25,888 nt of DNA from a virus. The stretch covers positions 1 to 25,888 of the IMG/VR virus record IMGVR_UViG_3300044858_006201; one strand, written 5' to 3'. The notes beneath the pieces are model-generated. The model was given only the letters and a program-made list of their open reading frames with translations. It was not told where the DNA came from and searched no databases. Position 1 is the first letter of the stretch, and every line of letters begins with the position of its first letter. A program made the position numbers and the translations under genes. Shown here in pieces: positions 6,986 to 15,119 of the stretch.

Positions 6986-8214
6986 TCCGCGACCGGCGTC
7001 ACGACGATGGACCCCTTGGGCGCCAGCGTGAGGTTGGTGTACTGGCCCTTGCCCTCGCCCGCGCCGCGCGCGCCCACGAACTCCACGTCCGTGATGAGCA
7101 TGTCCTCACGGAGCGGCGCGCCCTCGTCGTCGATCAGGTACTCGTCGAGCACCGAGGCCATCGTGTTGATCGCGTAGAGGCGCTTCACGCCGTTGACGGT
7201 CTGCCCGTGCCCCTGCACGCGGAGCTTGTACTGCCGGAACCCTCGCATCGCGTCGGCGATGACGCGCTCGGCCTCGGCGGTGGCGTGCGCTACGTCGCGC
7301 GCGCGCCCGCTGCGGATGTGCTTCGCGAGCACCGGGAGGTAGCCCGCGACGAAGCCGCGGGTGATCGTGCGGTCGAAGAGCTGCGGGTTCGCCGTCGAGA
7401 ACTTCGCGCGCCCGCTGAGCACGTCGCCGCGCGCGCTGCCCGTGTAGACGTGCACGTCGGTGGGGACGCCTTTGATCGAGAACACTTCGCGGCCCCCGAG
7501 GATGTTTCCCGACGAGCCGAAGGTGCCGCGCCCGACGGTGCGCGTGAAGGCGAAGAGCGGCACCTGCGCGTAGTCGGGCACGTCGACCACGAGGCCGATG
7601 GAGCCGTCGGCGCTCGGCGCGATCCACATCATGTACCCGAGGCGCCGCACCACGCTCTGCGCGTACTGCCAGACGGTCTCGCCCGCCTTGGGGCGCATGA
7701 TGTCGACCTTCTTGCGACGCGGCGACGTCGGGGCCCCGCGCGCGCCGGGCCGTGCCCGCGACTGAATCTCCCGCGCGGCCCCCGCCGCAGTCACGCGCAC
7801 CGGCACGCCGAACGAGCTGAACGCCTCGGAGAGCGCCGCCTGGAGCTGCACGCCGCGCACGGCCGTCGTCGGGGCAGCCTCGAAGTCCATCGCGAGACCC
7901 GCGAGGTCGCGGCCCCCGACGCCGGCTGTCATGCCGCCGTTGCGGTCGTCGCGCGTGCCGCGGTCGATGTCCTCGAGGTAGCCCGAGAGCTGCGGCGCGC
8001 CGTCGATGGTGAGCTGCACCCGCGCGAGGAGCTTCGCCTGTCGCGCGAGCGCCCGCCAGGTGGTGTCGGCCACCGTCGAGCGCCAGAAGACGAACGACCA
8101 CGGCTGACCCGCGCTGAACATCGAGAGCGAGACGGTGTAGTTGCTCCACACGTCGATCGCGACGGGTGAGTCGCCCGTGTCGATCGTGAGCGAGACGTCG
8201 TGCTCTTGGGCCAT
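6982..8214 (-). CDS. gpP-like baseplate hub protein
   Basis: A 410-residue protein of the Mu gpP / P2 gpD (gp27-like) type, the trimeric hub on which the spike sits. It begins MAQEHDVSLTI with a strand-rich domain containing F-V-F-W-R-S and Q-L-T-I-D-G-A-P-Q-L-S-G-Y-L-E-D, typical of the first tube-like barrel. It continues with G-V-G-G-R-D-L-A-G-L at about residue 98, then R-P-K-A-G-E-T-V-W-Q-Y-A-Q-S-V-V-R-R-L-G-Y at about 174-194, the family's 'GET..E...R.....G' motif. The C-terminus has repeated strand motifs ending LTLAPKGSIVV. It starts 3 bases after the gp43-like gene. Length is normal. Confidence 0.85.
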   Translation of the reverse strand: MAQEHDVSLTIDTGDSPVAIDVWSNYTVSLSMFSAGQPWSFVFWRSTVADTTWRALARQAKLLARVQLTIDGAPQLSGYLEDIDRGTRDDRNGGMTAGVGGRDLAGLAMDFEAAPTTAVRGVQLQAALSEAFSSFGVPVRVTAAGAAREIQSRARPGARGAPTSPRRKKVDIMRPKAGETVWQYAQSVVRRLGYMMWIAPSADGSIGLVVDVPDYAQVPLFAFTRTVGRGTFGSSGNILGGREVFSIKGVPTDVHVYTGSARGDVLSGRAKFSTANPQLFDRTITRGFVAGYLPVLAKHIRSGRARDVAHATAEAERVIADAMRGFRQYKLRVQGHGQTVNGVKRLYAINTMASVLDEYLIDDEGAPLREDMLITDVEFVGARGAGEGKGQYTNLTLAPKGSIVVTPVAE

Positions 8215-8217
8215 CGG

Positions 8218-9114
8218 TCAGACCTGGAGCACCGACACGACGGTGCCAGCGCGCACGGCGGTCGGGTCGGTGAAGCTGTTGGCCGATAGAATGGGCTGCA
8301 CCTGCGAGGCGTCGCCGTAGACGGCCAGCGCGATCTCCCACACCGCCATCGCGCGCGGGCAGGTGTAGCGCGAGCGCGTCTGCGGCGATGGCACGAGGGC
8401 CCCGCGGAGCGCGAGGATCGACGCGCGCAGGTTCAGTGTCGCGACGAAGGCGTCACGCGAGGAGAACGCTGCGAGCGACGGGAGCGCGAGGTTCACGGCC
8501 ACCGGCGCCAGCATCTGTCGGATCGCGCCGTCGACCTGCGAGGCCTTGCGCGGCGCGCCGTCGAGGTACGCCTGCTGCGCGTCGATCGTGGCCTTCGTCG
8601 GCTGGTAGCCCACGAGCGGCGCGCCTGCGGCGTCGGCCTGGGTGGCGAGCAGCGGGAGTGCTGCGCTCGCGTTCGTCGGCTGGCCCGCGGGGTTGCCGTC
8701 CGCGAAGAGGAGCGCCGCCGTGGCGTTGTGCTCGATCACCTCGACGCGCAGCCGCACGCCACCGCGGTCCTCGGCGGCGGTCGTGTGGGTGATGCCCCCG
8801 ATGCCCGCGGTGAGGTTGCCGAAGGTCGGCAGCGTGAGGACCGCGATGGGCTTCGCGGTGAAGCGGTCGACGAGGTCGAACGCGAGGTCGGGGAAGAGCA
8901 GCCCGTACCGCTGCACGAGCTGCGGCGTGTTGATGAGCGGGATGGTCAACGTGCCGCGCCAGGGCTTGCGCCCCGTCGGCTGCAGGTCGGCCGCGGGGCG
9001 GCGGAACGCGAGGAACTCTGCGAGGTCGTTGCCCCCCGTCATCTCGACGTCCTGCACGGGGAACGAGAGCCCGTCGTAGGAGGCCTCTTGGAGCGTCGAG
9101 AGGGCGTCGGTCAT
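8218..9114 (-). CDS. Mu gp43-like tail protein with C-terminal LysM-like segment
   Basis: A 298-residue protein. The N-terminal 130 residues resemble the 'DNA circularisation' domain of Mu gp43, a tail/baseplate protein despite its name: LQEASYDGLSFPVQDVEM, then F-R-R-P-A-A-D-L-Q-P-T-G-R-K-P-W-R-G-T-L-T-I-P-L, then strands. The last 49 residues (about 250-298: Y-T-C-P-R-A-M-x-x-W-E-I-A-L-A-V-Y-G-D, ending A-G-T-V-V-S-V-L-Q-V) look like a LysM/tail protein X module, which in P2-like phages is a separate small protein. The whole protein is shorter than Mu gp43. It overlaps the tape-measure stop by ATGA and precedes the hub gene, which agrees with a baseplate-proximal role. Confidence 0.75.
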   Translation of the reverse strand: MTDALSTLQEASYDGLSFPVQDVEMTGGNDLAEFLAFRRPAADLQPTGRKPWRGTLTIPLINTPQLVQRYGLLFPDLAFDLVDRFTAKPIAVLTLPTFGNLTAGIGGITHTTAAEDRGGVRLRVEVIEHNATAALLFADGNPAGQPTNASAALPLLATQADAAGAPLVGYQPTKATIDAQQAYLDGAPRKASQVDGAIRQMLAPVAVNLALPSLAAFSSRDAFVATLNLRASILALRGALVPSPQTRSRYTCPRAMAVWEIALAVYGDASQVQPILSANSFTDPTAVRAGTVVSVLQV

Positions 9115-11252
9115 CGCGGGGGAGCTCCTGCGGCGCGCGCGTGCATCATGACGTGCATGGGCACCTCGACGTTGACCGGCGCGCTGCTCATGCCGTCACG
9201 CACAGCCTGCGAAACCGACGTGACGAGGCCGGTGTAGAAGTCGGCCGTGAAGGGGTTCGTGTACGCCGCCTGCCCGCTCGCTTCGGTCGCGCGCCCGCCC
9301 GGCCCCATCGCCGACCGATCGCTGTAGACCGCCCGGTTGATGAGTGCGCCAGCGCCGCCGCCGACGAGCGCCGCCGCTCCACCTGCGGCCGCGATGGTGC
9401 CCGCGCTCGCGGCGGCGACGGTCCCGCCGAGCGTCGCGAGGAGCCCAGCCGCAGTGCCACCGCCGCCGAGCATCGCCGGGAGCGCAGCGCCCACGACGGT
9501 GTTCTTGAGCGCGTTCGTCGCGAGGGTGCCCCCGATGCCCGCCGCGACGTTGCCCGCGGCCCCTGCGGCCGCCGACTCGAGCGGGTTGCGCGTCTGCCAG
9601 TCGTGGATCGCGTCGGAGAGGTTCTTGAGATTCGAGGTGTTGTCGGTGAGCGCGTTGTCCCGCGCCTCTTGCGCGCGGGCGAGCTGCGACATGGAGTCGC
9701 TCTCGACGTCGCGACGGTGCTCCGCGATCTGCGTATCGGTGACGCCGCCGCCACCCATCATCTCTGTGACGCGCCCGCCCTCGGTGCCGAGGAACGCGAT
9801 GAGCCCGCGCATGTTCGCGAGCAGCGCCTGCGGGTTCCCGGGGCCGCTGCCCGCGAGGATGTTCGCGCCGGCCGACGCGTTGCCGCCCGTCGCCTGCGTG
9901 AGGCGCGCGGCGAACTCGAGCGGCGAGAAGCCCTCGCGCATCCGCATCGCGCCGCCCGTGCGCGTGGGGTCTGCCTCGAACATCGCCTCGCGCAGGTCGC
10001 GGAACGACCGCGCGCGCGCCGCGCCTTCGGGCGTCGCGGTGTTCACCTGGCGCTCGGCGGTCAGGATGTTCTGGTGGATCATCTCCTGACGCCGCGGCGT
10101 CGAGAGAAAGTTGTTGAGCGACGCGAGCGTGTTCGCGGTGTTGCCCGCCTGACGGCCCGTCGAGGCGCCCACCTCTTGGAGCGCGACGGACTCCTGATAG
10201 GCCTGGAGCCGCGCCGCCTGCTGCCGCGCGGCGGTCGCGTTGGGTCCGAGCGAGGCCGACCGCTGCGTCATCAGCGAGACGGCGCCGGGGAGCCCCTGCT
10301 GAATGATCTGGTCGACCTCGACGGAGCCGCGCTGCGCCGCGCGCATCGTGTAGCGCATCGCCGTCTTGAGCGCGTCGCCCGAGAGCCCCGCCTGCCCGAG
10401 TCGGCCTTGCGCGGCGAGGTACTGCCCCGGGTCGATGCCCTCGGCGTTGGCGTCGCGGATCGACTCCAGCGCACGGCCGAGCGCCTGCCCGCGTGTCTCG
10501 CCCGCACCGGCCTCGAGCGCGGAGCCGCGCCCCTGCCCGATCTCCAGCGCGCCCGCCACGTCCTCGTAGCGCATGCCCGTCTCGGTGACGAACGAGCGCA
10601 CACGGTCGCGCGCTGCGGCGACGTCGGTACGAGACCCGCCCGCGTTGCGCACGGCGTTGCCGAGCGTGCGCTCGCCCGATGCGCGGCGCTCGCGCGCGTC
10701 CTGAAACTGCCCGTGCATCGCGACGGCGCTGCCCATCACCGCGCGCGTCGCGTTGGCCGCGCCCGATGCGACGCTGCCGCCGAACTCGCGGGCCCTGCGC
10801 GTGGCGTTCGCCATCCGCTGCCGCGCCTCGCGGTCTTCGGCGCGCGTACGCTTCGCGCTCTCGCGCTCGGCAGCCTGCGTGCGCTGCCGGTCGGCGCGCC
10901 CGGCCTCGCGGGCGAGGCGGTCGGCTTCCGTCTTGCGCTCGCGCGTCTCCTCGCGCTCCTGGCGAAGGCGCTTCTGCGCCTCCTGCTTCGACGTGCTGGT
11001 GCGCTCGCGCTCAGCTTGCTTCGCGGCGCTCGTGCTCTCGCGTTCGAGGCGCCGACGCTCGCGGGAGGCTTCGGCCGCCGCACGCTGCGAGGCCCTCGCC
11101 TCGTCGCGGGCGATGCGCTCGCGCTCCCGCTCGGCGCGCCGCGCCTCGGCCGTGACCCCCGCCTGCGACGATCGCGCGGCCCCCCGCAGGTCGCCGAGCG
11201 CGCTACGCGCGGGCGACGTGTCGGCGTCGATGAGGAGGACTGCGCGGGACAT
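9111..11252 (-). CDS. Tail tape measure protein
   Basis: A 713-residue protein that sets tail length. Residues about 30-160 are an extremely charged Arg/Glu/Ala-rich coiled coil. The middle is helical with Gln/Asn/Ala content. Residues about 560-645 contain several hydrophobic Gly/Ala segments (for example VVGAALPAMLGGGGTAAGLL and TIAAAGGAAALVGGGAGALI), which in tape measures are thought to insert in the host membrane. The C-terminus is short and polar. The chosen ATG at 11252 overlaps the stop of the -1 frameshifted chaperone product (TGATG). No good Shine-Dalgarno sequence lies upstream, so translation may depend on that coupling. The open frame extends upstream, but only inside the chaperone gene. 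Confidence 0.9.
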   Translation of the reverse strand: MSRAVLLIDADTSPARSALGDLRGAARSSQAGVTAEARRAERERERIARDEARASQRAAAEASRERRRLERESTSAAKQAERERTSTSKQEAQKRLRQEREETRERKTEADRLAREAGRADRQRTQAAERESAKRTRAEDREARQRMANATRRAREFGGSVASGAANATRAVMGSAVAMHGQFQDARERRASGERTLGNAVRNAGGSRTDVAAARDRVRSFVTETGMRYEDVAGALEIGQGRGSALEAGAGETRGQALGRALESIRDANAEGIDPGQYLAAQGRLGQAGLSGDALKTAMRYTMRAAQRGSVEVDQIIQQGLPGAVSLMTQRSASLGPNATAARQQAARLQAYQESVALQEVGASTGRQAGNTANTLASLNNFLSTPRRQEMIHQNILTAERQVNTATPEGAARARSFRDLREAMFEADPTRTGGAMRMREGFSPLEFAARLTQATGGNASAGANILAGSGPGNPQALLANMRGLIAFLGTEGGRVTEMMGGGGVTDTQIAEHRRDVESDSMSQLARAQEARDNALTDNTSNLKNLSDAIHDWQTRNPLESAAAGAAGNVAAGIGGTLATNALKNTVVGAALPAMLGGGGTAAGLLATLGGTVAAASAGTIAAAGGAAALVGGGAGALINRAVYSDRSAMGPGGRATEASGQAAYTNPFTADFYTGLVTSVSQAVRDGMSSAPVNVEVPMHVMMHARAAGAPPR

Positions 11253-11940
11253 CAGGGTGCTTTCGGTTCGGGGTCGAGGCCGAAGCTGGCCGCTACGTCT
11301 CGTCCGCGTCGCTCGAGGGCGACGTAGCCGAGGAGAGTGAGCTCGTCTGCGCTCTCTGCCGTACCGCCTGTGCGCGCGCGATGGAGCGCAGCGTAGCGGC
11401 ATCGAAGCCACTCAACGCGGAGAGCGGCATCGTCGCTTTTCCCAGCGCGTCAACGATCGCGTCCACCTCCTCCGCCGTCTTCGACTGAAGCGGCGACCGC
11501 TCGTTCGTCCAGTCGACGAAGAGCTCGAAGAGGGCGGCGATCTCGTTGCTCTCGAGGAGCGTGCGCGCCTCGTCGGCGTCGGCCTCGCCCTTCGCGTTCG
11601 CGCACACCGGCGTGTGCCCCGCGGGCTCGACCAGCGCGAGCGCGATCGTGCGGAGCTTGACCTCGAAGTCGAGCATCGCCCGCCCCGCGTCGCTGTAGCC
11701 GACCGCGTCTTCGGAGAGACGGAGGCGCTGCACGAGGTAGGCGTGCGCCTCGGCGCGCACCCGCAGGTCTTCGCCTGCGGTGAGTGTGCGGAGCGCGAGC
11801 GGCACGCCGTCGAGGCGCCCGCCGCAGCCTGCGAAGTCGATCGCCTTCACCGCGCCGACGCCCGAGGCCGAAGCCCCGAGCGCCCTGCGGAGCGCCGATC
11901 GACCATCGCGGGTGATGAAATCGTCGAGCTCGCCGCTCAC
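11252..11940 (-). CDS. Tail assembly chaperone, long form made by -1 frameshift
   Basis: Predicted second product of the chaperone gene. Ribosomes slip back one base on G GGA AAA (11443-11437, codons 167-168) and then read 61 further residues, starting S-D-D-A-A-L-R-V-E-W and ending G-L-D-P-E-P-K-A-P, to a TGA at 11254-11252. The total is about 229 residues. The -1 frame is open for the whole 183 bases despite strong alternative coding, its peptide looks protein-like (E-S-A-D-E-L-T-L-L-G-Y-V-A-L-E), and its TGA overlaps the tape-measure ATG as TGATG. This is the lambda gpG/gpGT arrangement, in which the long form contacts the tape measure. Seen: heptamer, frame and overlap. Inferred: actual slippage. 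Confidence 0.75.
11293..11940 (-). CDS. Tail assembly chaperone, short form
   Basis: A 215-residue protein between the tube and tape-measure genes, where contractile and long-tailed phages encode the chaperone that coats the tape measure during tail assembly (Mu gp41, lambda gpG). The GTG start lies in a GTGA overlap with the tube gene. The protein is mainly helical and acidic. Around residues 48-110 it has L-A-L-R-T-L-T-A-G-E-D-L-R-V-R-A-E-A, resembling chaperones and P2 gpE-like proteins that begin with a strand followed by helices. The zero-frame C-terminus is a Ser/Asp-rich tail ending SSDADET. Assignment rests on position, size and the frameshift signal more than on sequence similarity. 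Confidence 0.75.
   Translation of the reverse strand: MSGELDDFITRDGRSALRRALGASASGVGAVKAIDFAGCGGRLDGVPLALRTLTAGEDLRVRAEAHAYLVQRLRLSEDAVGYSDAGRAMLDFEVKLRTIALALVEPAGHTPVCANAKGEADADEARTLLESNEIAALFELFVDWTNERSPLQSKTAEEVDAIVDALGKATMPLSALSGFDAATLRSIARAQAVRQRAQTSSLSSATSPSSDADET
11437..11443 (-). promoter_or_regulatory. -1 ribosomal slippery heptamer GGGAAAA
   Basis: The minus-strand sequence is CTG GGA AAA GCG in the chaperone frame, so the heptamer is G GGA AAA, fitting the X XXY YYZ rule exactly. It is close to the lambda G/GT site GGGAAAG. It lies about 140 bases before the zero-frame stop, in the usual place near the end of the short form. I did not fold the downstream RNA for a stimulatory structure. 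Confidence 0.75.
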
Positions 11941-12308
11941 GAGACCGTCGAGTCGATGGAGCCGTGGAACTCGAAGGTGACCTCGTTGGCCTTGTCGACC
12001 GACGAGCTGATCTTCACGTTCCGCACGTCACCGCGCATCAGGTAGGTCGTGCCTGCGAGCTTGAAGGCCAGAGGCACCTCGAGCTGCGCGTTCGCGATGG
12101 CCACCCAATTGTACTCGAGCCCGTTCTGCGGGATCGCGCTGTTGACGTTGACCTGCACCTTCCTCGGCCCGGGGCTATGGCCCGAGCGTCCGAGGAGCTG
12201 CGTGTTGACGTCTTTGTTGTCGGTCTGCACGTCGAAGTCGATCGACGACGACTGAAGGATCGGAATGCCGTCGTAGAGCGCGAAGCCGGGGCCGCTGTAT
12301 GCCGCCAT
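11937..12308 (-). CDS. Tail tube protein (Mu gpM-like)
   Basis: A 123-residue tube subunit, the inner tail conduit for DNA. The sequence starts MAAYSGPGFALYDG and holds the motif series S-S-I-D-F-D-V-Q-T-D-N-K-D-V-N-T, then L-L-G-R-S-G-H-S-P-G-P-R-K-V-Q-V-N-V-N-S-A-I-P, then strands with GTTYLMRGDVRNVKIS and VTFEFHGSIDS. This is the pattern of the Mu gpM family, in which strand pairs build the six-fold ring. Length is normal. A strong ribosome site, GAGGAG 8 bases before the ATG, fits its need for high expression. It follows the sheath gene by 21 bases and overlaps the chaperone start. Confidence 0.85.
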   Translation of the reverse strand: MAAYSGPGFALYDGIPILQSSSIDFDVQTDNKDVNTQLLGRSGHSPGPRKVQVNVNSAIPQNGLEYNWVAIANAQLEVPLAFKLAGTTYLMRGDVRNVKISSSVDKANEVTFEFHGSIDSTVS

Positions 12309-12329
12309 GGTGGTGTCTCCTCGGTTGGA

Positions 12330-13934
12330 TCAGAGCTGGCGGACGTTGCCCGCGACGATGTCGAGGCCGGGGATGACCGCGGCGGGGATCTCGCAGTCGA
12401 GGCGCGACGAGTTCGTCGCGTTGATCTCGACGATGAGCAGCGGCAGGTTGGCCGCGACGTTGATCAGGATGCCCGCGGCTTCCATCGTCGCGAGCTGCTG
12501 CGCGAGGAAGCCCCGCACGATCGAGGGCGTCACCACGCGCGGGATGCGCGGCGGGAGGCCGTCGGCGGTGTCGGGTGCGAGCTTGCACGCGCGGTAGGCG
12601 GTGCGGAGCGCGGCGCGGAGCGTGTCGGCGACGTAGTCGGGCACCGTGACGTTCTGCGTGCCGAGCACGGCGTAGTTGGGCACGCCGCCCGACGTCGAGC
12701 GCGTCGTGATGCTCTTCACGACCTCGACGAAGCCGGGCCGCGAGGTCGACGGCGCGAGCACCGTGAGGCCGTTGTTCAGTGCGTTCTCGATCTCCGTCGA
12801 GGTCGGCTGATCGGCGACCGCGCGCTGCGCCAGGATCGTCGCGAGGCCCACGCCGTTGAGGTTCGCCGCGGGGTCGGAGGTCTCGCCGGGGATGTCGCCG
12901 CCGATGGCGCCGTCGCCTGCGAGGCGCGCGGCCGCGACCTGCGAGGCCACGTCGGGCGCGGGGATCACGCTCGCGTGGTGCCACGCGGTCTGCACGCGCG
13001 ACGCGTTGAGCCCCGTCGCGAAGGTCACCCCGTTGCCGTAGATGTCGACGCTCGGAACGATACCCTGCTGGAGCTTCTGCACGGTTGGGCCAGCCTGCGT
13101 CGAGAGCGCCGTCGAGATGCGCCCGGCGTTCGTCGCGTCGATGCACGCGCCGACGATGCGGTCGTAACGCGCGGGCTCGATGGCCGCGAGCGCGTTCGCG
13201 AAAGAATCCTGCGTCGCGCCGTTCGTGAGCACGATCTCGCTGCCGAGGGTGCTCGTGCTCGACCAGATGCCCGTCGTCGCGAAGCCCGATGCCGTCGAGC
13301 TCGTGGTGATGCGGGTCTCGACGGCCGCGCCCGACGCGATGAAGTACGCGTCCACGACGAGGGTTGAGCCGCGAGGGCCCGTCTGCTTCGCGGTGAGCGT
13401 CACCGCACCGACGCTGTTCTGCGCGGTGTAGGGGAGCGAACTGATGTTGTTGATGTACGTGCAGACCGTCGAGGCGATGACGGTGGCCGTGTCGCCCGAC
13501 GCCACGGGGACGTCGATGACCTCGCCGCAGAGGCGCAGCCGCACGGTGCCCGCCGCGTTCGCGGTCGTCGCGAAGGTGAGCACGCCGCTCGCGGCGGTGC
13601 CGCCGGCGTCGGCCACGGGGCACGCGTAGAGGAGCCCGTTGGGGTACTGCGCGAAGAACGCAATGACCATCCGGTGCAGCTCAGAGCCCGCGCCGAAGAG
13701 CGTCGCGGCGTCGCTCGCGCTCGCGACCACGACGGGCGTCGCGACGGCGGCGGTGCCCGCGGCGACGGAGAGCGCGGGGGACGCGCCGGTGATCGCGGTG
13801 CCGATCATGTTGCCGAGCAGCATGGCCGAGAGCGCGACGGCGCCCGCGCTCGTACCGGGGCCGCCGAGCACGACGTTGAAGAACACGCCCGGCGTCTTGC
13901 GGGACGCGGGCACTCCGGGCACAGGGATCGTCAC
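12330..13934 (-). CDS. Contractile tail sheath protein (Mu gpL-like)
   Basis: A 534-residue sheath subunit that forms the contractile outer tail. The N-terminus T-I-P-V-P-G-V-P-A-S-R-K-T-P-G-V-F-F-N-V is typical of Mu-like sheaths ('PG.y.ev'). The middle contains variable beta-rich outer domains (Thr/Ala/Val-rich, about 60-320). The C-terminal part has P-P-R-I-P-R-V-V-T-P-S-I-V-R-G-F-L, then a helix L-A-Q-Q-L-A-T-M-E-A-A-G-I, and ends V-I-P-G-L-D-I-V-A-G-N-V-R-Q-L. That is the conserved handshake region made of strands extended to neighbouring subunits. Start is GTG in a GTGA overlap with the DUF2635 gene. Slightly longer than Mu gpL. Confidence 0.9.
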   Translation of the reverse strand: MTIPVPGVPASRKTPGVFFNVVLGGPGTSAGAVALSAMLLGNMIGTAITGASPALSVAAGTAAVATPVVVASASDAATLFGAGSELHRMVIAFFAQYPNGLLYACPVADAGGTAASGVLTFATTANAAGTVRLRLCGEVIDVPVASGDTATVIASTVCTYINNISSLPYTAQNSVGAVTLTAKQTGPRGSTLVVDAYFIASGAAVETRITTSSTASGFATTGIWSSTSTLGSEIVLTNGATQDSFANALAAIEPARYDRIVGACIDATNAGRISTALSTQAGPTVQKLQQGIVPSVDIYGNGVTFATGLNASRVQTAWHHASVIPAPDVASQVAAARLAGDGAIGGDIPGETSDPAANLNGVGLATILAQRAVADQPTSTEIENALNNGLTVLAPSTSRPGFVEVVKSITTRSTSGGVPNYAVLGTQNVTVPDYVADTLRAALRTAYRACKLAPDTADGLPPRIPRVVTPSIVRGFLAQQLATMEAAGILINVAANLPLLIVEINATNSSRLDCEIPAAVIPGLDIVAGNVRQL

Positions 13935-14131
13935 GACGGGTTCTCCTCGCTCGGCTTCACGAGCTCGATGTCTCCGCGCGCGAGCGCGCGCTGGTGGTAG
14001 CTGTCGTCAGGCACGTCGACGCCGTTGGGGAGGGCGCTGCCGTCGGGGGCGCGGCCCACGTAGCGACCGGCGTAGCCGGGCACGGGCAGGCGCGCGTCGC
14101 CGCGGGCGCGGACGCGGAGGGTGCTGTTCAT
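13931..14131 (-). CDS. Mu gp38-like small protein (DUF2635)
   Basis: A 66-residue protein directly before the sheath gene, in the place of Mu gp38. It shows the DUF2635 layout: a short N-terminal strand (S-T-L-R-V-R-A-R), V-P-G-Y-A-G-R-Y-V-G-R, then P-D-G-S-A-L-P-N-G-V-D-V-P-D-D-S-Y-H-Q-R-A-L-A-R-G-D-I-E-L-V. The end of this motif resembles the 'Y..R.l..GdL' signature of the family. Molecular role unknown; it is conserved next to the sheath in Mu-like phages. It overlaps the sheath start by GTGA and follows the DUF1834-like gene after 19 bases, with a weak ribosome site. Confidence 0.75.
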   Translation of the reverse strand: MNSTLRVRARGDARLPVPGYAGRYVGRAPDGSALPNGVDVPDDSYHQRALARGDIELVKPSEENPS

Positions 14132-14150
14132 GGGTGGGCTGGGCTCGCAG

Positions 14151-14762
14151 TCAGGGAGTGGTGTCGGCGATGAACTGCACGACGGGGTTGGGCGCCGCGT
14201 CGTTGGTGTCTTCGAGGTTCACGTCAGCCCTCACCTCGTCGAGGTCGTGGCTGTCGTCGGGCGTCGGCGCGAGCGGCGGCAGGAGGCGCGCGGCGAACTT
14301 CACCGCGAACACGTAGATGCCGTTACGCACGATCGCCTCGGGGCGCGTGCCCGTGTACTTGAGGCGGCGGCCCCGGTAGGCGCCAGCGAGCACAAGCGCG
14401 TTGAGCGCGCCCTGCACGGTCACCACGAGGCGCAGGATGCCCGTCTGCCCCGCGCCCGCGCCGTTGCCCTGCATCCCGCGGTCGATGTCCTGCGGGTCGG
14501 TGACCTGCACGAGGACAGACCACGTCGCGACCGAGCGCGACTCCGCATCGGCGACGGTGTCGACGTCGAAGTCCGCGGTCTCTTCGTCGAAGCGCAGCGC
14601 GACGCACGGGAACTTCGCGGCGGGGAGGCCTTCGCCAGGCACCGGGCCCACGAATCGGATCAGCGAGCCGAAGGGCGCCGAGGTCGTGAGCGGCGTCGCG
14701 ACGAGGGTCGCGAGGGCGGTGTAGAGCGCGGCGTCGATGCTCGCGAGGGTCGCGTCGGCCAT
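14151..14762 (-). CDS. Mu gp37-like protein (DUF1834), likely tail terminator
   Basis: A 203-residue protein between the neck genes and the DUF2635 gene, the order of Mu gp36-gp37-gp38. The N-terminal helix MADATLASIDAALYTALATL is followed by strands with L-I-R-F-V-G-P-V-P and K-F-P-C-V-A-L-R-F-D-E-E. The centre holds A-T-W-S-V-L-V-Q-V-T-D-P-Q-D and a long helix, then Y-T-G-T-R-P-E-A-I-V-R-N-G-I-Y-V-F-A-V-K-F-A-A-R-L. This plan fits DUF1834 and the tail-terminator fold, which caps the tail end that joins the head. It starts 3 bases after the gp10-like gene. The exact role is inferred from order. Confidence 0.7.
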   Translation of the reverse strand: MADATLASIDAALYTALATLVATPLTTSAPFGSLIRFVGPVPGEGLPAAKFPCVALRFDEETADFDVDTVADAESRSVATWSVLVQVTDPQDIDRGMQGNGAGAGQTGILRLVVTVQGALNALVLAGAYRGRRLKYTGTRPEAIVRNGIYVFAVKFAARLLPPLAPTPDDSHDLDEVRADVNLEDTNDAAPNPVVQFIADTTP

Positions 14763-14765
14763 CGG

Positions 14766-15119
14766 TCAGACCCCTCGGTTGGCGGCTTCGGCCATCGCGT
14801 CGGTGACGAGCGTCGCGAACTGATCTTCGACGCGCTGGTAGGCGGGCAGCAGGAACGCGTAGCCCTGGATGCGCTCGGTCCCCTCTTCGAGGTACGAGCC
14901 ATAGGGCCGCGCGCCGACGACGGTCACGGTGTAGCCGTTGCGCCACGATCCGCGCGCGCTGTCGGGGTGGATCTCGGCCTCGAGGCGCCCGGTGCGGTTC
15001 TGAAAGGTGTGCCCCGTCTTCGCCTGCTCGGCGACGAGGAGCGCGCCCTCCATCAGCGCGAAGGTGATCGAGTCGTTGAACGACCGCTCCATCTCGTCGA
15101 TGGCGCCGACGAGGTCCAT
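14766..15119 (-). CDS. HK97 gp10-like neck/head-closure protein
   Basis: A 117-residue protein of the HK97 gp10 type. After an N-terminal helix (M-D-L-V-G-A-I-D-E-M-E-R-S-F) it has A-K-T-G-H-T-F-Q-N-R-T-G-R-L-E-A-E-I, the family's 'tp..TG.L..si' element. Next comes Y-T-V-T-V-V-G-A-R-P-Y-G-S-Y-L-E-E-G-T, the conserved 'YA..vE.Gt' element, and then A-F-L-L-P-A-Y-Q-R near the C-terminus. The ATG shares a base with the stop of the DUF1320-like gene (TGATG), which excludes the longer frame. Such proteins act at the head-tail junction. Mu itself uses a different protein, so this is a mosaic element in a Mu-like order. Confidence 0.8.
   Translation of the reverse strand: MDLVGAIDEMERSFNDSITFALMEGALLVAEQAKTGHTFQNRTGRLEAEIHPDSARGSWRNGYTVTVVGARPYGSYLEEGTERIQGYAFLLPAYQRVEDQFATLVTDAMAEAANRGV

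Noticed and set aside
9141-11327. 728-codon plus-strand open frame opposite the tape measure
   Set aside because: The product is Arg/Ala-rich low-complexity sequence with no domain. It mirrors the codon bias of the tape-measure gene.
11253-11411. Extension of the tape measure to an upstream start at 11411
   Set aside because: The extra 53 residues are Arg-rich shadow sequence inside the chaperone gene, and the TGATG junction at 11252 matches the operon's habit.
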